A DNA stretch of 9,120 bases from an uncultured Clostridia bacterium (GTDB taxonomy: Bacteria > Bacillota > Clostridia > Oscillospirales > Acutalibacteraceae). The stretch's first letter is position 1. Every line of letters begins with the position of its first letter. Made by a program: the position numbers and the translations under genes. A model generated the notes under the pieces. The model saw only the letters and a program-made list of their open reading frames with translations. It did not search any database and was not told the origin of the DNA. Location: contig CAMJHU010000044.1 of NCBI GenBank assembly GCA_946405565.1, positions 1-9,120 on the forward strand. The letters are read 5' to 3'. Below, piece by piece: positions 1 through 3,514 of this stretch.

Positions 1-273
1 CAAAGCGCGGTGGCGGGACTGCTGCCGGAGGGGTTTACGCGGCTTGCCAGCGGATGCCACGTGGGCGACGGGACGCTGCCGCGGCACGTCCGGCTGATCC
101 CCTATGCCACGGTGGGGGGCGACGGGCTGCTGGCGGCGTTTCGCCCCGACCGGCTGGTGATTTACGACGGAGAACGGGAGACAACGCCGGAGGGCTGCTA
201 CATAGCGGTATCGGAGCGGATGGAAGACGGCGCCTACGACGGCATTGTACACCCCGGATTATTCATGAAGTGA
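1..273 (+). CDS. spoIIGA: Sporulation sigma-E factor-processing peptidase SpoIIGA, C-terminal fragment
   Basis: The reading frame is open from base 1 and ends at TGA 271-273, giving 90 residues of a gene whose start lies upstream of the window. The visible part carries the closing segment of SpoIIGA: an RLIPYATVGGDGLL stretch, then AFRPDRLVI, and a final IVHPGLF near the C-terminus, which resemble the same places in B. subtilis SpoIIGA. SpoIIGA is a membrane-anchored aspartic protease of the sporulation septum that removes the pro-sequence of sigma-E. Its membrane segments and catalytic aspartate would lie upstream and cannot be checked. The gene directly after it encodes its substrate, sigma-E, 19 bases away, the classic spoIIG operon arrangement, and this strongly supports the call. 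The ATG-like start at base 10 (a GTG) is internal and not the real start. Confidence 0.9.
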   Translation, partial: QSAVAGLLPEGFTRLASGCHVGDGTLPRHVRLIPYATVGGDGLLAAFRPDRLVIYDGERETTPEGCYIAVSERMEDGAYDGIVHPGLFMK

Positions 274-292
274 GAAAAGGAAAGCGACAGGC

Positions 293-1042
293 ATGAAAGA
301 ATTGACAGGAAAGGTGCAAACCACACATACCGCGAGGCGGGAGAGATGGAGAAGACAGATCATATCGCTTATACGTCGGCTGCTGCATAAACCGCCCGTA
401 CACTATATCAACGGTCCGGAAACACTGCCTGCCCCCCTCACCAACGAGGAGGAACAGGCGATTTTTTGCCGTATCATGGAGGGGGACGAGAGCGCCCGCG
501 AACCGCTCATCACCCATAATCTGCGGCTGGTGGTGTATATCGCGCGGAAATTTGAATCGAGCGGCGCGGGGCTGGAGGATTTGATTTCGATCGGCACCAT
601 CGGTCTGATCAAGGCGGTCAACACCTTTTCCCCCGAACGCAGCATCAAGCTGGCGACGTATGCGTCGCGCTGCATTGAAAACGAGATACTGATGTATCTG
701 CGCAAAACCGGCTCGGTCAAGTGGGAGATTTCGCTCGATGAGCCGCTGAATATTGATTGGGACGGGAATGAACTGCTGCTTTCCGACGTGCTGGGGAGCG
801 ACCCCGACAGCGTGAGCATAGGCATCGAGGAGGAGAATGAATGCGACCTGCTGCGGGAGGCGGTCAACCGTCTGGACGAGCGGGAGAAGCGGATTATGTC
901 GCTGCGGTTCGGGCTGTTCGGACAGGAGGAGCATACGCAGAAGGAGGTGGCGGATTTGCTGGGCATCAGCCAGTCGTATATCTCGCGCCTCGAAAAAAAG
1001 ATCATCGCCAAGCTCAAGGAGGAACTGGCGCACCTGTGCTGA
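293..1042 (+). CDS. sigE: RNA polymerase sporulation sigma factor SigE (pro-sigma-E)
   Basis: This 249-residue protein is a sigma-70 family factor, the early mother-cell sigma factor of sporulation. Sigma region 2 lies at about residues 75-138, with NLRLVVYIARKF, EDLISIGTIGLIKAVNTF and KLATYASRCIENEILMYLR. The sigma-E-typical PLNIDWDGNELLLSDVLG follows at 151-168. Region 4 spans about 190-245 and its helix-turn-helix ends in GISQSYISRLEKK. The N-terminus is a pro-sequence: aligning HYINGPETLPAPL with B. subtilis YYIGGSEALPPPL puts the SpoIIGA cleavage site near H37/Y38, about ten residues further in than in B. subtilis (27). The ATG at 293 has an AAGGAAA ribosome site at 277-283, a slightly long spacing. 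The gene sits 19 bases after its protease gene and is presumably cotranscribed with it. The usual spoIIG promoter would be upstream of the window. A terminator follows, and sigG is not the next gene. Confidence 0.97.
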   Translation: MKELTGKVQTTHTARRERWRRQIISLIRRLLHKPPVHYINGPETLPAPLTNEEEQAIFCRIMEGDESAREPLITHNLRLVVYIARKFESSGAGLEDLISIGTIGLIKAVNTFSPERSIKLATYASRCIENEILMYLRKTGSVKWEISLDEPLNIDWDGNELLLSDVLGSDPDSVSIGIEEENECDLLREAVNRLDEREKRIMSLRFGLFGQEEHTQKEVADLLGISQSYISRLEKKIIAKLKEELAHLC

Positions 1043-1064
1043 TGCCTTCCCGGTCAAAGACGTT

Positions 1065-1100
1065 CCCCCGCACGGTTTTCACAGTGCGGGGGGTATTATT
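1065..1100 (+). terminator. Rho-independent-type terminator of the spoIIGA-sigE operon
   Basis: A perfect 9-base-pair stem, CCCCCGCAC at 1065-1073 with GTGCGGGGG at 1084-1092, closes a 10-base loop and begins 22 bases after the sigE stop. The downstream side is T-rich (TATTATTCTTT) but interrupted, so the U-tract is imperfect. The position and very GC-rich stem make a terminator for the sporulation operon the simplest reading. Confidence 0.8.
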
Positions 1101-1150
1101 CTTTGTGAATATTCCTTATATGATAAAAGACCGTTTTTTTGCCCGAATTC

Positions 1151-1179
1151 ATATGATATATAATATTGATATGATATAT
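1151..1179. repeat. AT-rich direct repeat ATATGATATAT
   Basis: The 11-mer ATATGATATAT occurs at 1151-1161 and 1169-1179, an 18-base period, and a shorter TATATGATA lies at 1117-1125. The copies sit in almost pure A/T sequence, so chance similarity is possible. No promoter with good spacing could be built on it in either direction. Confidence 0.5.
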
Positions 1180-1216
1180 CCTCATTATCTCTTCTTTTTC
1201 CATCGAATGAATAAGG

Positions 1217-1232
1217 AAAAAACCGGTTTTTT
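1217..1232. repeat. Perfect 16-base palindrome AAAAAACCGGTTTTTT
   Basis: The sequence is fully self-complementary. As RNA it could form six A-U pairs around a CCGG loop followed by GG, which is a weak hairpin. A related imperfect form, AAAAGACCG followed by T7, lies at 1126-1140. It may be a minor terminator in either direction, or simply part of the hairpin island. Confidence 0.5.
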
Positions 1233-1280
1233 GGTCCAAATCGCCAAAAAAGCCCCGATTTTAGGGCTTTTTGATGGACC
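1233..1280. repeat. Compound hairpin with GGTCCA/TGGACC outer stem
   Basis: The outer arms GGTCCA (1233-1238) and TGGACC (1275-1280) pair, and inside them AAAAAGCCC (1247-1255) pairs with GGGCTTTTT (1264-1272) around an eight-base loop. The inner hairpin ending in T5 has the shape of an intrinsic terminator in both directions. An alternative pairing, AAATCG (1238-1243) with CGATTT (1256-1261), is also available. The function is not shown by the sequence; a convergent-transcript terminator is the simplest reading. Confidence 0.6.
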
Positions 1281-1292
1281 ATTTTGGGTTTG

Positions 1293-1319
1293 AAAAGTGG
1301 TCCAAAAGACCACTTTTTT
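1293..1319. terminator. Bidirectional terminator-like hairpin AAAAGTGGTC/GACCACTTTT
   Basis: A perfect 10-base-pair stem pairs 1293-1302 with 1308-1317 around the loop CAAAA. The stem is flanked by A-run and T-run halves, so RNA from either strand ends in a U-tract. This suits termination of leftward transcripts from the SCP2-domain gene and residual rightward read-through from sigE. It is the strongest terminator candidate in the island after the one next to sigE. Confidence 0.7.
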
Positions 1320-1339
1320 GTCTCTTCGCTCGAATTGAT
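1308..1339. repeat. 32-base direct repeat, copy 1
   Basis: This stretch starts GACCACTTTTTTG and ends GAATTGAT. It matches 1413-1444 at 28 of 32 positions, with differences at 1322, 1323, 1324 and 1331. Its first ten bases are the right arm of the 1293-1317 hairpin. Confidence 0.8.
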
Positions 1340-1377
1340 TACATGGTCAGATAAACCTCTGCACAAAATTGTCACCA

Positions 1378-1410
1378 AAAGTGTCCCACAAAACTGCCAC
1401 GGACCACTTT
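1378..1410. terminator. Degenerate second GTGGTCC-type hairpin
   Basis: AAAGTG-TCC at 1378-1386 pairs with GGA-C-CACTTT at 1401-1410 with one bulged C (1404), leaving a 14-base loop. It resembles the 1293-1317 hairpin with one G lost from the left arm. The left arm can instead pair with the second tandem copy of GGACCACTTT at 1412-1421. On the minus strand it is followed by TTTT, so it could be the first terminator met by the SCP2-domain transcript. Confidence 0.45.
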
Positions 1411-1421
1411 CGGACCACTTT
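1400..1421. repeat. Exact tandem duplication of CGGACCACTTT
   Basis: The 11-mer occurs twice head to tail (1400-1410 and 1411-1421), and the second copy runs on into T6 and the second 32-base repeat. A slip-strand duplication of the right arm of the hairpin is a likely origin. Confidence 0.85.
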
Positions 1422-1444
1422 TTTGTTCGTTCGCTAGAATTGAT
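1413..1444. repeat. 32-base direct repeat, copy 2
   Basis: This is the partner of 1308-1339, offset by exactly 105 bases, with 28 of 32 positions identical. It begins inside the second tandem CGGACCACTTT copy and ends 20 bases before the stop codon of the convergent SCP2-domain gene. Confidence 0.8.
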
Positions 1445-1464
1445 CGAGCAATCATATGACCTTA

Positions 1465-1797
1465 TTAAACGCTCATATGAAGCACATCTGCGAGACGGAA
1501 GGCGGCGGAGACGTCGCCCCTGATGCGGAGGCAGCCGGAGGTGTAGGCGTGGATGGGGGAGAGGCGGCGGTCGATGAGCTTTTCGAGATGACCGGAGCTG
1601 ATGCGGAAGCCGCAGGTGCTGTTTTTGTAATCATAGGGTTCGAGTGCGGGCGCGCCGTCGCGGATTTCCAGATAGAATTTGCCCGCCCCCTCGCCGGTCA
1701 CGTCGAACTCATAGGAATAAACGCCGCTGCCGAACGCGGCATAGTCTTTGGTTTCAAAATAGTCCTTCATGGTTTCATAAAGCTGTTCAAAACGCAT
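1465..1797 (-). CDS. Small stand-alone SCP2 sterol-binding-domain protein
   Basis: This 110-residue soluble protein matches the SCP2 (sterol carrier protein 2) fold by pattern. A short helical start is followed by YSYEFDVTGEGAGKFYLEIRDG (about residues 27-48), PYDY (54-57), a helix with HLEKLIDRRLSP (70-81), and AYTSGCLRIRGD (84-95), the usual 'G.L...GD' element near the end. SCP2 domains form a hydrophobic pocket for lipids or other apolar ligands; the ligand and role of such bacterial single-domain versions are unknown. I place the start at the ATG whose first base is 1797, because AGAAAGGA at 1807-1814 lies nine bases from it. The upstream in-frame ATG at 1806 touches that ribosome site. 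The gene is convergent with sigE, divergent from the glycosyltransferase operon, and has its own near-consensus promoter. Confidence 0.8.
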   Translation of the reverse strand: MRFEQLYETMKDYFETKDYAAFGSGVYSYEFDVTGEGAGKFYLEIRDGAPALEPYDYKNSTCGFRISSGHLEKLIDRRLSPIHAYTSGCLRIRGDVSAAFRLADVLHMSV

Positions 1798-1842
1798 GAG
1801 AATCATTCCTTTCTATGGGGAAAAGCGGTTTTTATACCGGCT

Positions 1843-1871
1843 ATTATACAAAATAGGGCCGAATTTGTAAA
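1843..1871 (-). promoter_or_regulatory. Near-consensus sigma-A promoter for the SCP2-domain gene
   Basis: On the minus strand, TTTACA (1871-1866) and a perfect TATAAT (1848-1843) are separated by 17 bases. Transcription would start near 1836, giving a short leader of about 40 bases before the ATG at 1797. This predicts constitutive, fairly strong expression by the housekeeping sigma factor. Confidence 0.8.
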
Positions 1872-1921
1872 GGCAGGGGAGCGCCAAAGTTTTTTCGCGG
1901 TGAGAAAATATTTTTGTGTGG

Positions 1922-1950
1922 TTGCAATGGGGCGAAGAATATGGTATCAT
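1922..1950 (+). promoter_or_regulatory. Sigma-A promoter for the glycosyltransferase-YfhO operon
   Basis: TTGCAA at 1922-1927 and TATCAT at 1945-1950 are separated by exactly 17 bases, four of six matches in each box to TTGACA/TATAAT by my reading. A start near 1957 would leave a leader of about 30 bases to the ATG at 1988. It lies back to back with the minus-strand promoter about 50 bases to the left. Confidence 0.7.
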
Positions 1951-1989
1951 GAATGACAGACCATATTGATGGGAATCAGGTGACCATAT
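1938..1989. promoter_or_regulatory. Operator-like repeat AATATGGT / ACCATATT plus a third half-site
   Basis: AATATGGT (1938-1945) and its inverse ACCATATT (1960-1967) flank a 14-base spacer containing most of the -10 box. The octamer GACCATAT then recurs in direct orientation at 1959-1966 and 1982-1989, the latter running into the start codon. Because the first half-site lies upstream of the predicted transcript start, a DNA-level operator is more likely than an RNA hairpin. No regulator gene is visible nearby. Confidence 0.4.
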
Positions 1990-3514
1990 GAACCGGAAGC
2001 GAAACATCATATACGACGACCATTGGAGCGTGGGACACCGTCCGGACGAAGGACTGGAACGGCAGTTCGGGGCAATTCTGTTTTGCTTTGCGCTGCTGCT
2101 GCGGCTGACCGTGGCGGGCGGCTATCTGAATGCCTACGACACCGAATGGAACCTCATGTGGGGCGTGGAGCTGGGAGACGGCTTTTTCAGCGCCTATACC
2201 CATGTGACCTCACTGGACTATCCGCCGCTCTATCTCTATCCGCTGTATCTGGTGGGACGGCTGATGCGCCTGACGGAATTTGCGGGATATCCGCCCTTCC
2301 GTATGCTGGCAATCAAGTGCTTTCCCTGTCTGGCGGACAGTCTGACCTGCGCGGTGCTGTACCGTCTGGGAGGACGCAGGAATGCTTCCGCCGGGATGAT
2401 GGCAGCGGCGCTGTGGGCGGTCAATCCGGCGACCGTCTTCAACTGCGCGTTCTGGGGTCAGACCGACTGCGTGCTGATCTGTCTGGCGGCGCTGCTTTTT
2501 GAGGCGCTGGCGCAGAAGCGTGTGATCGCGTCGGGCGTGCTTTTCGGAGTAATGTGCGCGACCAAGCTCCAAGGGCTGTACCTGACGCCGGTGGTGGGCA
2601 TGGAAATTCTGTATATCTGCTTCGGCAATCTGCGGGACGGACGTTTTTTACAGTATATGCGTTCCGGCAGGATTTGGTCTGACCGGCGGTGGCAGCGCGG
2701 CGCAAAACAGTTCCTGCGGTTTGCGGTGGCTGTGGGGGGGACCTTTGCCGTGATATATCTGCCTTTCATGATCGGCGGCGCGATTGCCTCATCCGACCGT
2801 GTGGCAGGCTTTTTCCAGCCGCTGACGGTGTATGCCGACGGGGTGGACAAGTATCCCTACATCACCATGAATGCCGACAATGTCTATATGCTGCTGGGAC
2901 TGAACGGCGTGAGCGACGATACCCGGTTGCTGCCGGGTCTGAGTGTATCGCTGCTCGGCAAGATTTTCCTGCTGGCAGCCGTGGCAGCGGTGCCGGCGGT
3001 GTATCTCCGCGGGAAGCGGCACTCGCATTGGCTGTCGGCGTATATGCTGACGGAATGTATCTTTATGCTGACCTGCCGGCAGCACGAGCGGTATCAGATC
3101 ATCACGCTGCTGTTTCTGATGGGGGGCTTTCTGCAGCTGGCGGACAGGCGTCTGCTGACGTTGTTTTCACTGCAATCAGCGGTAATCTTCTTGAATCAGG
3201 CGCGGGTGCTGGGTACAGTGCTGGAGCGGACCGGCTGGTGGGAAGGCTATCGCACAGGACGCCGCGCGACGAACCAAAGCATGATACCGGCACAGGAAGC
3301 GGTTATGGCAAACGGCGCGTGGTGGGTGAGACATCATTATGACTTTGCCGTATGGAACGCGTTTTTCAATGTCTGTCTGATGGCGGTGTCCCTGACGCTG
3401 GTGCTGCGGTATCTTTTCAACCGAAACGGGCGGATCATGCAACGGAACTTTTTGCAATGGATTTTCCCGCGCGACGACAGAGAACGATATACAAAACGGA
3501 GGTCTGCCAAATGA
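1988..3514 (+). CDS. Gpi18-like GT-C family glycosyltransferase, polytopic membrane protein
   Basis: This 508-residue protein has about ten or more hydrophobic membrane segments and motifs of Gpi18-related mannosyltransferase-like GT-C enzymes. They are an early acidic loop with AYDTEWN (D51), SLDYPPLYLYPLY (D77), NP followed by WGQTD (146-160), ATKLQGLYLTP (191-201), NADNVYMLLG (295-304) and QHERYQ (365-370). GT-C enzymes use lipid-phosphate-linked sugars and act on the outer membrane face, usually with acidic residues of the first loops in catalysis. The sugar and acceptor cannot be read from the sequence. The ATG at 1988 is preceded by AGGTGA at 1978-1983, and a sigma-A promoter lies just upstream. 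Its stop overlaps the next start (ATGA, 3511-3514), implying translational coupling with the YfhO-family gene. The two probably work on the same surface glycan. Confidence 0.82.
   Translation: MNRKRNIIYDDHWSVGHRPDEGLERQFGAILFCFALLLRLTVAGGYLNAYDTEWNLMWGVELGDGFFSAYTHVTSLDYPPLYLYPLYLVGRLMRLTEFAGYPPFRMLAIKCFPCLADSLTCAVLYRLGGRRNASAGMMAAALWAVNPATVFNCAFWGQTDCVLICLAALLFEALAQKRVIASGVLFGVMCATKLQGLYLTPVVGMEILYICFGNLRDGRFLQYMRSGRIWSDRRWQRGAKQFLRFAVAVGGTFAVIYLPFMIGGAIASSDRVAGFFQPLTVYADGVDKYPYITMNADNVYMLLGLNGVSDDTRLLPGLSVSLLGKIFLLAAVAAVPAVYLRGKRHSHWLSAYMLTECIFMLTCRQHERYQIITLLFLMGGFLQLADRRLLTLFSLQSAVIFLNQARVLGTVLERTGWWEGYRTGRRATNQSMIPAQEAVMANGAWWVRHHYDFAVWNAFFNVCLMAVSLTLVLRYLFNRNGRIMQRNFLQWIFPRDDRERYTKRRSAK
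3498..3502 (+). promoter_or_regulatory. Ribosome site fixing the YfhO-family start
   Basis: A perfect GGAGG lies eight bases before the ATG at 3511. The same frame is open upstream to an ATG at 3352, but that stretch lies inside the preceding gene, has no ribosome site that I can see and adds a non-membrane tail. The 3511 start is therefore chosen. Confidence 0.9.

Larger units (their letters stand above)
1043..1464. other. Gene-free, AT-rich intergenic island with hairpins and repeats
   Basis: These 422 bases lie between the convergent sigE and SCP2-domain genes and are clearly more AT-rich than their neighbours. After the sigE terminator they hold a run of small palindromes and hairpins, each ending in a T-run on the plus strand (1134-1140, 1227-1232, 1268-1272, 1314-1319, 1419-1424), a degenerate 32-base direct repeat, and AT-rich ATATGATATAT repeats. 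Short open frames exist on both strands (for example 1284-1523 plus and 1378-1079 minus), but they lack a convincing ribosome site or recognisable domain and run through the hairpins. I see no convincing gene. Termination of the two converging transcripts explains part of the structure but not its redundancy. Confidence 0.75.

Noticed and set aside
263..1057. Open frame of 264 codons on the minus strand opposite sigE
   Set aside because: sigE is certain along this stretch, and the antisense product has no family features.
1238..1272. H-type pseudoknot from AAATCG/CGATTT and AAAAAGCCC/GGGCTTTTT
   Set aside because: The connecting loop would be only two bases to cross a six-pair stem, which is too short. 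The pairings are more likely alternatives.
1079..1378. Minus-strand open frame of 99 codons in the island
   Set aside because: It runs through three hairpins and the sigE terminator, and I see no domain or ribosome site supporting it.
1149..1480. Miniature inverted-repeat transposable element bounded by TCATATGA
   Set aside because: The shared ends are only the palindrome plus one base, and no target-site duplication could be seen.
1284..1523. Plus-strand open frame of 79 codons containing the DHFFV repeats
   Set aside because: It has no good ribosome site, passes through terminator hairpins and runs into the antisense of the SCP2-domain gene with an Arg-rich tail. Kept only as a finding about the repeat.
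1456..1956. Plus-strand open frame of 166 codons opposite the SCP2-domain gene
   Set aside because: The minus-strand gene has the SCP2 pattern, a ribosome site and a near-consensus promoter; this frame has none of these.
3352..3510. Upstream start for the YfhO-family protein (53 extra residues)
   Set aside because: It overlaps the coding end of the previous gene without a ribosome site, whereas GGAGG is well placed for the ATG at 3511.
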